Of a DNA stretch of 64,000 bases, positions 43,652 to 52,439 are shown one piece after another. Under the pieces are notes generated by a model, which ran no database searches, was not told the origin of the DNA, and worked only from the letters and a program-made list of their open reading frames with translations. The DNA is from Dawidia cretensis (GTDB lineage: Bacteria; Bacteroidota; Bacteroidia; Cytophagales; Cyclobacteriaceae). The stretch spans positions 1 through 64,000 of the forward strand of contig NZ_JAHESE010000028.1 of assembly GCF_018598175.1 (NCBI RefSeq), in the 5' to 3' direction. The stretch's first letter is position 1. Every line of letters begins with the position of its first letter. The translations under genes were made by a program, and so were the position numbers.

Positions 43652-45076
43652 CTAATCAACGTTAATAGATACTCGCTTAACATCGCGCCCTTCCGGTGTT
43701 TCCAATACACAGAAATACAACCCGGGGCGTAACGCACGGGCGTCGAACGTGTGTTGATACAGACCCGGCTCGGCGTTGGCCTCGTCCACAAACAATTTTA
43801 CCGGTGTGCCGACGGCATCCAGCAGTATAACACGTATACTTCCGCTGCTTTTTACCGCATACTGTACGACCGTATTATGCTGAGCCGGATTCGGATAGAT
43901 CATGAAGCGTTCATCACCTTCCTCTCCTGCATTCAACACGTCGGCCGGAGCCTCTTCTGCCGTCATGCGGGCGCTGCTGGCGAAGCAGTCAAGGAAAGGT
44001 ACGACCGCCACATTGGGGTACAATACTGTTCCGGGTTTCACCAGTACCTGCGTTCCGCCCCGAAGCTCAACCATGGCGCCGCCGGATGTACTTTGATTAC
44101 CCTGAATCGTAAGCGTTTGTTGCGCTACACGCAGCGTGGATAAAGGATAATTCGTGGCCGGAAGTGTGGTGTTCGGGTTGGCCACGGCCACGGTTACCGG
44201 GTCACTGGCAATTTCACCCACGCCGTTATTGCTGACAACACGGCGATACCAATACGTTGCCGATCCCACAGGCGGTGCATAGGAAGCGCCCGTAGCATTG
44301 GAGATCTCGCTAAAGGCTACGCCGTCAGCGCTCCGTACCCAACGATACCGAAGCGGTTCTCCGTTGCCACCCCCCAGGGCGGTGCCGGGCGCCTGCGAAA
44401 GTGCGCTGGGCTGCTGCCCGGCAGGCACACAATACGTACAGCAAATCTCATTACCGGTAATGACCGGCACCTGGACGTTGACCGTTACCGTCTTAGTGTT
44501 GGAGCATGGCATATCGCCTGATCCAAGACGAATAATCATGCTACCCGTCGCCGTGTATGTGCTCGTGGCAACCGGTTTCGCGGTGACGACGGGCCCGGAA
44601 GACGACTGGAGCCTGCCATAGATTGTCTCTGTCCAGGTGAATATAGGATTGTTGTTGTTCGGATGGGCGGTTAGCGTAACCTCACTGCCCAACGGCATCG
44701 TCGTCGGTGACGCCGTAACGGAAAAAGAAACGTCATAGATGTAGACGATCAATTGACCGGTGGCACAGCCGCTGATGCTCACGCTCGCGGGGCCAGTACC
44801 GGTCCATTTCACATTTATCTTTGAATAACCTGACGCGTCGATTGTTGGTGTAGCGCTTTGAGCATTGCCGTGATCGGGAAATACCCCGCTGCCAACAGAC
44901 CAGTTCACCTTCTCCTTGCAACTGTTGCCTACCCATATGCTATATTCCGCTACTTCATTCTGGCAAACATCCACCTTACCGCTCTGCGCGTATCCCGGCA
45001 AAACGGCAAGTAATAGCATCGTGATACAGACCGTCAAAGATCTCACTGTATCTGTATGGAAGGTATTGCGCCCCAT
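43652..45076 (-). CDS. T9SS-secreted Ig-like protein, paralogue of the gene at 42282
   Basis: A 474-residue secreted protein with signal peptide (TVCITMLLLAVLPGYAQ, about 15-31). It has PKD/Ig-like beta modules (about 35-200; SVTASPTTMPLGSEVTLTAH), the Cys-rich segment GNEICCTYCVPAGQQPSALS (about 209-228), an Ig-like module with RYRWVRSADGVAFSEISNAT, the segment TLTIQGNQSTSGGAMVELRG (about 325-344), and a T9SS C-terminal domain from MIYPNPAQHNTVVQYAVKS. Its start overlaps the stop of the upstream gene by one base (TAATG), so translation is likely coupled. Confidence 0.75.
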   Translation of the reverse strand: MGRNTFHTDTVRSLTVCITMLLLAVLPGYAQSGKVDVCQNEVAEYSIWVGNSCKEKVNWSVGSGVFPDHGNAQSATPTIDASGYSKINVKWTGTGPASVSISGCATGQLIVYIYDVSFSVTASPTTMPLGSEVTLTAHPNNNNPIFTWTETIYGRLQSSSGPVVTAKPVATSTYTATGSMIIRLGSGDMPCSNTKTVTVNVQVPVITGNEICCTYCVPAGQQPSALSQAPGTALGGGNGEPLRYRWVRSADGVAFSEISNATGASYAPPVGSATYWYRRVVSNNGVGEIASDPVTVAVANPNTTLPATNYPLSTLRVAQQTLTIQGNQSTSGGAMVELRGGTQVLVKPGTVLYPNVAVVPFLDCFASSARMTAEEAPADVLNAGEEGDERFMIYPNPAQHNTVVQYAVKSSGSIRVILLDAVGTPVKLFVDEANAEPGLYQHTFDARALRPGLYFCVLETPEGRDVKRVSINVD

Positions 45077-46044
45077 TACTTGTGCTCGTTAATGCTGTCC
45101 ACCTGGCGTTGAAGCGACTCGATTTTTTTGTTTGCTTCAATCATATACAGCGTGAGTTCTTCTACCTTCTTCAGCAAGGCGGCGCTCATGTCACCTACAG
45201 GGATACCCTTCTCCTGGACTTCAGCGGCAGCGGGAATACCCGGCAAGTGACGGTTTACGCGAATGTACGCTTCGACATCCGACAGTGACGGTACCTGGTA
45301 GCTAGCATCAAACACGTAGTCCGGCCAGTTGGCTTGCAACTTCACCACAACTTCCTCAGCAACGATCTTACCTGCTACCGCGAGCTTATAACCCTTTGAA
45401 TCCGTTGTGCCGATCGCTACGTTTCCGTTTTCATGCACGGCCAAACGTGGCAGTCCCGAAGTAAAGATTTTCAAACCACCATACGATGAAAGGTAGGACG
45501 TAGGCGATCCGCTCCAGCTATCAAATACCCACGAAAGCGAGTAGTTTCCGGGGTTCTTACCATTGTATGTAAACTTGTCCGAAAGACCAAAGCCAAATAA
45601 ATTGTCAATCGGAACCTGTACGTTTCCATTCACATCCAGCCGCTGGGTCGGCGCCTCCAATCCAACACCTACGTTCCCCCCGTTAGAAACAACGAGGCGA
45701 GGCAGCTGCGCTGTAAAAATTTTAATGCCGCCATAAGCGGACCAGTAGGCCGAGGGTGACGTGTTCCAGGAGTCATACAACCATCCAAGACCATAGTCGC
45801 TAACATTTGCTCCTTTGTAGATAAATTTGGAAGTCGAGGGACTCACGCCATACCAGTTACTGAACGGTATAGTCACATTTCCTTGAACAGACAACTTCTC
45901 CGTGGGGCTCGCCACACCGATACCGACATTGGTTGTTGATGTAGTGGCTATACCGCCGGTGCCGCCCGGAACATATAGCGTTTGTGCAAAACCAGCGAAG
46001 TTCAGGACGATCATCGCAACGATAAGTAAAGTTTCTTTTTTCAT
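45076..46044 (-). CDS. Secreted repeat protein with S74/tail-fibre-like C-terminus
   Basis: A 322-residue exported protein (signal ends at LNFAGFAQ, about 21). It contains two repeats of about 85 residues (about 55-135 and 140-222), each ending 'YGG(I/L)KIFT..LPRL.V..(G/N)GNV..G', preceded by TTNVGIGVASPTEKLSVQGN, a pattern common in phage-tail-fibre-like surface proteins. The C-terminus NWPDYVFDASYQVPSLSDVE, RVNRHLPGIPAAAEVQEKGI and LLKKVEELTLYMIEANKKIE resembles the S74-like trimerising end ending in a coiled coil. A trimeric surface fibre is plausible. Confidence 0.65.
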   Translation of the reverse strand: MKKETLLIVAMIVLNFAGFAQTLYVPGGTGGIATTSTTNVGIGVASPTEKLSVQGNVTIPFSNWYGVSPSTSKFIYKGANVSDYGLGWLYDSWNTSPSAYWSAYGGIKIFTAQLPRLVVSNGGNVGVGLEAPTQRLDVNGNVQVPIDNLFGFGLSDKFTYNGKNPGNYSLSWVFDSWSGSPTSYLSSYGGLKIFTSGLPRLAVHENGNVAIGTTDSKGYKLAVAGKIVAEEVVVKLQANWPDYVFDASYQVPSLSDVEAYIRVNRHLPGIPAAAEVQEKGIPVGDMSAALLKKVEELTLYMIEANKKIESLQRQVDSINEHK

Positions 46045-46215
46045 ACTTTAAGAATTTGATTGTTATTATTATAAATACACTAAATCATAGCCCATGACGT
46101 CACCACCACGGCTATTGGCCAGTGATATGACACCATCATAGAAATAAATTCGAATGTCTTAGGATCTAACCGCGGCTAGGACGCGTGCAACCGTCAAATG
46201 TATAATGATCGATTG

Positions 46216-46995
46216 TTATTTGCCGCTATCGTCCACGAGCTTGTTGATCGCATCGTTCTGACGTTTGTTTTCTTTTTCCAGCTCAATTATATATAACGTG
46301 AGCTCTTCAACTTTTTTCAAAAGGATCATGTTCATCTCCATCAGCTTAACGCCATCCTGTTCCATGGTTTTAGCAGAAGGAACTTCAGGCAGATGCTTGT
46401 TGGCTTTCAGATAATTTTCCAATACTGTCAACGGCATGAGGCTATAATCAGGCTCGAATACATAGTCGGGTCCGGGCACGTTCAGATCTACGCGCACTTC
46501 CTGGGCGTGGATTATACCCTTCACGGCAAGTTTCGTGTCGGGTACAGATGTACCTACACCTACGTTGCCGTTGGCAGCAATTGTCAACGTATAGGCCGGG
46601 GCAAAATCGGTATCCGCCGTAAGTCCTGTATTGGCAAAGAAGTGCGTTTTGCCTTCATAGAAAATAACACCCGCGCTTGTTGGCGCTTTTGCCTGGTGAT
46701 TTCCACCGCCGCTATAGTGGCTACCAACGGAAAGGACGCCAATGGAATTTCCGTAGCTACCCAAAAACATACCCCAGGGGTTGCCGGTTGTGTGCAAGTG
46801 CAGCTGAGAGGCATATTTGTTACCTGCGTTATCGCCGACAATATCAAGCTTGGCGTTCCAGTACGGTTGTTGCGTTCCAATACCGGTGGAATATGTATTC
46901 CAGCTGTCGGTAATCGAAGTTCCTTGAGGTTTAAAAATTTGGGAAAACGAGCAAAGTGGCAGGCCCATGACAAACAAAAATAGATACTTTTTCAT
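46216..46995 (-). CDS. Secreted tail-fibre-like protein, related C-terminus
   Basis: A 259-residue exported protein from ATG at 46995 (signal MKKYLFLFVMGLPLCSFSQ). The middle (about 30-160) is beta-rich (QLHLHTTGNPWGMFLGSYGN, ANGNVGVGTSVPDTKLAVKG). The C-terminus DYVFEPDYSLMPLTVLENYL, KANKHLPEVPSAKTMEQDGV and LLKKVEELTLYIIELEKENK is clearly homologous to that of the gene at 45076. It heads the four-gene minus-strand block. No T9SS domain is seen, so export to the surface may use another route. Confidence 0.6.
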   Translation of the reverse strand: MKKYLFLFVMGLPLCSFSQIFKPQGTSITDSWNTYSTGIGTQQPYWNAKLDIVGDNAGNKYASQLHLHTTGNPWGMFLGSYGNSIGVLSVGSHYSGGGNHQAKAPTSAGVIFYEGKTHFFANTGLTADTDFAPAYTLTIAANGNVGVGTSVPDTKLAVKGIIHAQEVRVDLNVPGPDYVFEPDYSLMPLTVLENYLKANKHLPEVPSAKTMEQDGVKLMEMNMILLKKVEELTLYIIELEKENKRQNDAINKLVDDSGK

Positions 46996-47397
46996 ACAAT
47001 ATATATTAGTTAAAATTAAGCAAACTGGGTGTGACATTCAACGGATCTCAGCTATACAGCAGCCGGATCGTAGACAACGCAAAGCAAATATAATAGATTG
47101 AGCGATGATCTGTATTGAAAACGAATAAAATCACGAACAGGTTACATACATAATAGTATGGCAACAGGCGGGCTACTGGTAATGTGTTAGCGTCGTGATT
47201 ATACCATCGGCGTTGCTGAAGCGGTGCCTGCGCGTCCGGGGATTAACCCCCTGAAAATCTCTAGGTTGAAGAATATAATCACTTTTCTTTCAAATGGAAG
47301 AAGGGGGCAGAATTCTCCGCCGGCGCCGGTATTGCCACTGGCCGTCAATGACGTGCGATTGCACGATCATCAGCGTGTCGTGTTTGTCCCTGGACTG
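46996..47397. other. Intergenic region without a recognisable gene
   Basis: About 400 bp between the start of the gene at 46216 and the right-hand repeat. On the minus strand, TATATTTG (complement of 47085-47092) fits the Bacteroidota -7 box about 90 bp before the ATG at 46995, but no clear -33 TTG is at the right distance. No protein-like reading frame or RNA fold was recognised. Confidence 0.4.
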
Positions 47398-47453
47398 CGC
47401 ACGATGACGAAAGTCATCAAATGTTTCTCAATTTTCTGTAACTACTCCTCTCC
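47398..47453 (+). repeat. Direct repeat, right copy (GNAT 3' remnant at ppk2 end)
   Basis: In the frame of the GNAT gene this reads AHDDESHQMFLNFL-stop, against THYDESHQMFLNFR-stop at the end of the intact gene at 41670. The sequence upstream in that frame is not GNAT-like, so only about 15 codons remain. The last bases hold the stop codon of ppk2 on the other strand (47442-47444). Confidence 0.8.
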
Positions 47454-48338
47454 GGTCAACTGCGTTCTGGCTTTTTGAAGCGCGGCTTTCTGCTCTTCAC
47501 TGATCGACGGATAGCGGATGTCGAGCGCTTCAAATTTTTCTGCGATTACCGACGCAATGGCGAGGCGGGCGTACCACTTGTCGTCGGCCGGAATGATGAA
47601 CCACGGTGCGTGGTCTTGTGACGTTGCGTTAATGGCCTGCTCATAGGCCTCCTGGTATTCCTTCCAGTGAGCCCGCTCCTGGATATCACCCGTCGAAAAC
47701 TTCCAGTTCTTGGACGGGTCATCGATGCGCTCGAGAAACCGTTTCTTCTGCTCCTTCTTTGACAGGTGCAGAAAGAACTTGATGATCACGGTGCCGTTCT
47801 TTACCAGGTTCTTTTCAAAGCGGTTGATCTGCTTGAAGCGATCCTCCCAGAAGTCGTCGGTAATATCAGCTACACTCCCGATGCCGGGAATATTTTCCTG
47901 GAGAACATATTCGGGATGTACGCGGGTTATTAGCACATTTTCATAGTGCGAACGGTTGTGTATGGCAATCTCTCCCCGCGCAGGCAGCGCGAGGTAATGC
48001 CGCCAGAAGAAATCGTGCTCCAGCTCATGGGGTGTGGGCGTCTTGAAGCTCGTCACTTTCACGCCAAGCGGATTGAACCCCGACATAATGTGCTTCACGG
48101 CACCGTCTTTTCCGGCGGCGTCCATGGCCTGAAAGATAATCAACACGCTATAGCGGTTGTGCGCATACAGCTTGTCCTGGATGGCGGCAAGTGTTTTACG
48201 GCTTGCATCGAGAAGCTCGATACCCCGCTCTTTTGTGAGGTCGCCGGTATACCCGGTGTCAAAGTCCTTTAACCTGGTCTCTTTACCCTGCTTGACACGC
48301 AAGCCTTCTGTAGAGACGATTTCTTCACGTTCTTTCAT
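47442..48338 (-). CDS. ppk2: Polyphosphate kinase 2 family protein
   Basis: A 298-residue PPK2 enzyme that moves phosphate between polyphosphate and nucleotides. ATG at 48338 was chosen; 48389 is an alternative start adding 17 residues. Walker A is FQAMDAAGKDGAVKHIMSGF (about 70-89). The lid and Walker B region holds FFWRHYLALPARGEIAIHNR and SHYENVLITRVHPE, followed by GTVIIKFFLHLSKKEQKKRF. The catalytic core looks complete and of the one-domain class I type. Its 3' end lies in the repeat shared with the GNAT gene 5.2 kb away. Confidence 0.93.
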   Translation of the reverse strand: MKEREEIVSTEGLRVKQGKETRLKDFDTGYTGDLTKERGIELLDASRKTLAAIQDKLYAHNRYSVLIIFQAMDAAGKDGAVKHIMSGFNPLGVKVTSFKTPTPHELEHDFFWRHYLALPARGEIAIHNRSHYENVLITRVHPEYVLQENIPGIGSVADITDDFWEDRFKQINRFEKNLVKNGTVIIKFFLHLSKKEQKKRFLERIDDPSKNWKFSTGDIQERAHWKEYQEAYEQAINATSQDHAPWFIIPADDKWYARLAIASVIAEKFEALDIRYPSISEEQKAALQKARTQLTGEE

Positions 48339-48415
48339 ACCAAAAGATACAGAAAATTGTTCGCCATTGTTGACAGCGTCATGTATCATTTTCTATCATA
48401 CCTGTTTTATCGACT

Positions 48416-51250
48416 CTATTGGTTTCCAATATCAGATCCATAAATCTTGCCCGGCTTCGCATTACTTTCCCTAAGTCCGGAGATATAATAGTTATTGGTC
48501 AGCTCTGTTGAAACGCCGGCCGCATGTTGCTTCGTATACACGTTATCCCCGGTAGCCTCGCCGGGCATTTTTTGTGCGAAGTACGAAGAGTATACATGCG
48601 CCGCGCCGCCTCTGTTGTCAATGCCGGGAGCGCCAGACCGTTGGAAGTTTGCCTGCTGAAAACGCACGGTACCGCTATTGATGATAGCCCCTACGGTAGG
48701 ACTCCCCCAAAAGGCGCTGTTGTACAGGATAAGTTGAGCCTTCGGGTGAACTTTAGGGGTATTCGCTTCGCCTCCCATCAGCACGTATGACCTGACAGGC
48801 TCTGCTGTTCGTGTATTCACCAATTCGGAGTTGATCGCGATTAATTTTGTTTTTTTGTCGGCGTCTTCTACAAACAGAGAATACGAGCATCCGTCTGAAC
48901 CGTGACCGACAATCGTCATCTCCCCGGGATTCTTTCCGGTTATGGCATCTTTCAGGAAATGTATACCGTAAAATGACCCGTAAACGAAATTGTTGAAAAT
49001 GGTCTGGTTTTTAATATCGGCGAATTTGAGCGCGCTGCAATTTGATTGTACAAAACGGGTCAACGATATTTTCGGATATCCCTGTCCACCTTGTGGAAGT
49101 CGTGATCCGTAATGCGGATTGAGCTGCATATTCCGGATAAATCCACCTTCGGCGCCGCCGCCTACCCAAATGCCTGCCCGGGCAAGCACGCCGGCAAAAT
49201 AATCAACATAGTGTCTGCTGGTGTTGTAAGAAGCGAGGTCTATACCTTTGTCTCCGCCGCCTACAGTCACATTCACAATATACACATCCGGACCTTGTCC
49301 CTGAATCAGGAACGGCGTCATTCTGGGATTCTCAGCGCTATAACCATCCGTGGCGATATTAAGCTGCGAGAAGGTCAATCCTCTTATCCCCGCACCCTCT
49401 GCCAGCTGTATCAGTGAAGGACCTTTTTCACCGGCGGCACCACCGGCATATCTTGTAAAGATACCCACACCGCCACTTTGCGTATGGTGCTGTACATCCC
49501 ACGTTCCCCGCAGTTCAACGCCCGAAGGAATTTTGATGGGATTGTTCACCAAATATCGTCCGCCCGGCAAATACAGTGTACCGCCGCCGGCAGCCTTCAC
49601 GTCGTTCAGTGCTTTCTGTAATGCGGCCGATACATCTTCTGTCGGTTGCTCGTTGTTAATACCTGCTGCTCGCGGCAGATCGACTTTCAATACTTTGTTG
49701 GACGCCGGCCTCGGGTGTACTTTACTGTCGGTTGCTACATGTTTAGGGATCAGATCAAACAAATATTTCTTGTTATTATTGATCTCAACGTTGGCGGACT
49801 TGCTGTCATTTTTGATTTCCAATGTGCTGTTATAGCCGGAGTTTACCGATTTTAGCGTGTTCACGTCTGCTCCCAGAAACACATGACCGGCAGGTTTTTT
49901 AAAATCGCTCTGCGTGAGCAATACGTTACCATTGTTTATTTTAAGCGCGTAGTCGCTGGAGTGGCTAAACGTACAGCCTTCAAAAGATATAACGCCGTCG
50001 CTGCCGTCGCTCACGACCGGTCCGGTAAACTCAACACCGTTGAATTGGACGGAGGTTTTAAAATCGTTCGCGAAATACACGGCCTTGCCATCCTTTTCCG
50101 CTCCGAATGTGGAGTTGGAAATAAGCAAGCCATAGGGATTGACGGCCTGGACATATATACCGGTCTCGCAGTTTTTGATATGAATCTCGTAAAACTGCGC
50201 ATTGGGCGTATCGTCGTAGCCGGGTTCCCGGCCCACCCACATGCCGGTCTTATAATCGGATACATACAGATTCGATACATATTCCCAATCGGATCGGTGC
50301 ATGTTGAATCCCGTGCCGTTCGCTTCCGTGTACGCGGCAACCTTCTCCAGCGAGGGCGCACCCGGAAGACCTGAATGCGCCCAGTACTTCGGGGCTATTT
50401 TGACATTTTCGATGCGTCCGATGTCGGTGCATACATGGACTTCAATTCCTGTACTGAGAGCGGTGATGTAGCTGTTTAAAACATAATGAAGCTCGCTGGG
50501 AGCGGAGTAGAAACCGTTGTAGGCGTTTACCAGCGTTACGTTCTCAATCGTGGCACAGTCGCCGTTTGGCTGAAATAATGTCCATGGATACGGTTTTACA
50601 TCGTTGATATCCTGTTCAGGATACCAAATGGATAAGTTCGTCACACCGGTTCCCGAATTCAGATCTATAAATCTGTCGGCTATGCTGGTATAGGTCGTGC
50701 GAAGGGCGTTGCCGGCCTGCGAGTCGTTCCACCAGCTCTCAACCGTTCCGTTATAATTGGGCGCGTTTTTGCCAACGCGCACTTCCAGAATGCTTCCAAG
50801 AACTTTCCCATTGTTTAATTCAGGATCCGCCCAGTCGCCGCGGAGCTGCACACCCGACGGGAGATTCAGTACAAATTGATACTGAAAGTCTTTCATGCGT
50901 TGCTCACTGCCCTGACGCACCCTTACGTTCCGGGTGGCAGTCTGCGTGCTGCGGAACTCATAATGGCCCGCCGGAATATACACCACGCCACCGCCATTGG
51001 TATAGGCGGCATCAATAGCAGCCTGGAAGGCCGCTCTGTTGTCAAACCCGGGTTCCGCTTTCGCGCCAAATGTTGGATCCGTTACGACAAAGTCAGAGAT
51101 GACCCAATCTTTTGTGGGATAAACAGTTTTTATGCTGGCCCCTACCTGCGCATTCGCCAGGGTTGCAAAACACATCGCCATCATGGCAAGCATAGCCATT
51201 TTATCGCATGCTGAAACTGTTTTTGTAATGCTAAAATTTACGCTACTCAT
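48416..51250 (-). CDS. Large secreted pectate-lyase-like (right-handed beta-helix) protein
   Basis: A 944-residue exported protein (signal MLAMMAMCFATLANAQ, ends about 35). Two Pectate_lyase_3/GH28-like starts are present: FDNRAAFQAAIDAAYTNGGG with VVYIPAGHYEFRS (about 69-101) and VSAALQKALNDVKAAGGGTL with YLPGGRYLVNNPIKIPSGVE (about 545-585). Each leads into a long parallel beta-helix with repeated short strands (for example IENVTLVNAYNGFYSAPSEL). No T9SS domain is seen. Such proteins bind or cleave polysaccharides; catalytic Asp residues could not be placed with confidence. It stands alone, not beside a SusC/D pair. Confidence 0.8.
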   Translation of the reverse strand: MSSVNFSITKTVSACDKMAMLAMMAMCFATLANAQVGASIKTVYPTKDWVISDFVVTDPTFGAKAEPGFDNRAAFQAAIDAAYTNGGGVVYIPAGHYEFRSTQTATRNVRVRQGSEQRMKDFQYQFVLNLPSGVQLRGDWADPELNNGKVLGSILEVRVGKNAPNYNGTVESWWNDSQAGNALRTTYTSIADRFIDLNSGTGVTNLSIWYPEQDINDVKPYPWTLFQPNGDCATIENVTLVNAYNGFYSAPSELHYVLNSYITALSTGIEVHVCTDIGRIENVKIAPKYWAHSGLPGAPSLEKVAAYTEANGTGFNMHRSDWEYVSNLYVSDYKTGMWVGREPGYDDTPNAQFYEIHIKNCETGIYVQAVNPYGLLISNSTFGAEKDGKAVYFANDFKTSVQFNGVEFTGPVVSDGSDGVISFEGCTFSHSSDYALKINNGNVLLTQSDFKKPAGHVFLGADVNTLKSVNSGYNSTLEIKNDSKSANVEINNNKKYLFDLIPKHVATDSKVHPRPASNKVLKVDLPRAAGINNEQPTEDVSAALQKALNDVKAAGGGTLYLPGGRYLVNNPIKIPSGVELRGTWDVQHHTQSGGVGIFTRYAGGAAGEKGPSLIQLAEGAGIRGLTFSQLNIATDGYSAENPRMTPFLIQGQGPDVYIVNVTVGGGDKGIDLASYNTSRHYVDYFAGVLARAGIWVGGGAEGGFIRNMQLNPHYGSRLPQGGQGYPKISLTRFVQSNCSALKFADIKNQTIFNNFVYGSFYGIHFLKDAITGKNPGEMTIVGHGSDGCSYSLFVEDADKKTKLIAINSELVNTRTAEPVRSYVLMGGEANTPKVHPKAQLILYNSAFWGSPTVGAIINSGTVRFQQANFQRSGAPGIDNRGGAAHVYSSYFAQKMPGEATGDNVYTKQHAAGVSTELTNNYYISGLRESNAKPGKIYGSDIGNQ

Positions 51251-51401
51251 CGTTACATTTTTTTATTCAAATCTCATTGCCATTTTAAATGTACCGGCGG
51301 CGTATTAATAAACTCTTAAAAAGGACTTAATGGAGGAAGGGGAGTATTTCACCATTGCCGCTTGTCCCATATTGATGCCGTTGACAAGATCAGGAGAATA
51401 C

Positions 51402-51444
51402 AAAAAAACAAAAGCACCGGATTCTGTGCTTTTGCAGGACCGGC
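51402..51444 (-). repeat. Hairpin repeat, left copy
   Basis: The 43-bp stretch matches 54041-54083 at 39 positions. On the minus strand it is a terminator: AAAAGCAC and GTGCTTTT arms followed by seven T's. No minus-strand gene ends here, because the next gene on the right (51486) is on the plus strand. This copy therefore lacks an obvious gene to terminate. Confidence 0.7.
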
Positions 51445-51485
51445 AAAAAAGGCGATTTTTAACGCTTGAAGAACAATTTTGATCC

Positions 51486-52343
51486 GTGCCGCGTAAAAAA
51501 GTAAACATCCCCAATCATCGGTTTCCCGATCAGACAACATCAGGCGTGATTATCGCGTCGATCGAGAGCACACGATGGGAAGATCTTGACATACACAAAC
51601 CACATCGGGACAATCACTTCCATCTGCTTGTCGTAACAAGAGGACAATGGACAATGCAGGTCGATTTTGAAACCATACAAATAAAAGCGCCCGGTTTCCT
51701 TCGACTGCTCTCCGGCCAGGTCCATCAACTTATGGATGCGAAGTCGGCGCAAGGCTGGGCAATCGCCGCCGACCCTTCCACGTTGCCACTCGAGCTGGCA
51801 ACCTTGCTCGAAACACGCGTGCCGCTCACCATACCACTAAAACACAACGCGTTTTTTAAGCAAATAACAGAACTGCTGGCGCTCATGTGTAATGTCTATT
51901 CATCCGGCACCGATATCTACAAAGGCAAGTCTGTGCATTTTATGTTCAATGCTTTTCTGACGCTCCTCGTCGGAGAAATCACCTATCTCTCGCCGGAAAA
52001 CGCTCGTCAGGAGAAGCGGGGATCCATTATTTGGCAATCCTTTCAGGTCTCGCTGAAAGCCAATTTCAAAACAATGAAGTCCCCGGCGGCATACGCCGCA
52101 AAGCTTTCCATAACGACCTCGCATTTAAACGACACCATCAAAGACATCACGGGCAAATCCGTATCAGCACACATTCAGGAGCAAATAATCTTTGAGGCGA
52201 AGCGCTTGTTATACTTCACAGACAAAGAAGTGCGGGAAATAGCGTTCGATCTGGGCTATCCGGACTCGGCTCATTTCGGAAAGCTCTTTCGAAAAGCAAC
52301 AGGACTTACACCGTTGCATTTCCGGAGGCAATTCAGAGACTAG
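51486..52343 (+). CDS. AraC-family transcription regulator
   Basis: A 285-residue regulator from GTG at 51486; no better ATG is available. The N-terminal cupin-like part (about 20-150) has PHRDNHFHLLVVTRGQWTMQ. The C-terminal AraC helix-turn-helix pair is AAKLSITTSHLNDTIKDITG with SVSAHIQEQIIFEAKRLLYF (about 199-240) and VREIAFDLGYPDSAHFGKLF with RKATGLTPLHFRRQF (about 246-282). Both helix-turn-helices look complete. It precedes the IMPase-like/NAD(P)-binding pair and probably regulates them. Confidence 0.9.
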   Translation: MPRKKVNIPNHRFPDQTTSGVIIASIESTRWEDLDIHKPHRDNHFHLLVVTRGQWTMQVDFETIQIKAPGFLRLLSGQVHQLMDAKSAQGWAIAADPSTLPLELATLLETRVPLTIPLKHNAFFKQITELLALMCNVYSSGTDIYKGKSVHFMFNAFLTLLVGEITYLSPENARQEKRGSIIWQSFQVSLKANFKTMKSPAAYAAKLSITTSHLNDTIKDITGKSVSAHIQEQIIFEAKRLLYFTDKEVREIAFDLGYPDSAHFGKLFRKATGLTPLHFRRQFRD

Positions 52344-52439
52344 CGCTCCATAAACATTCCGTGATCCATGCTATCATAACCGTGTTTCGCCCAGTCTCAT
52401 CTGTGCCACAACATCCATTTTTGCGTCATCAAAATATGG

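Noticed and set aside
51305-51540. Small minus-strand frames with 'PAKAxxPVLLFF' that also appear near 54050
   Set aside because: The similarity comes from the repeated hairpin terminator, not from related proteins.
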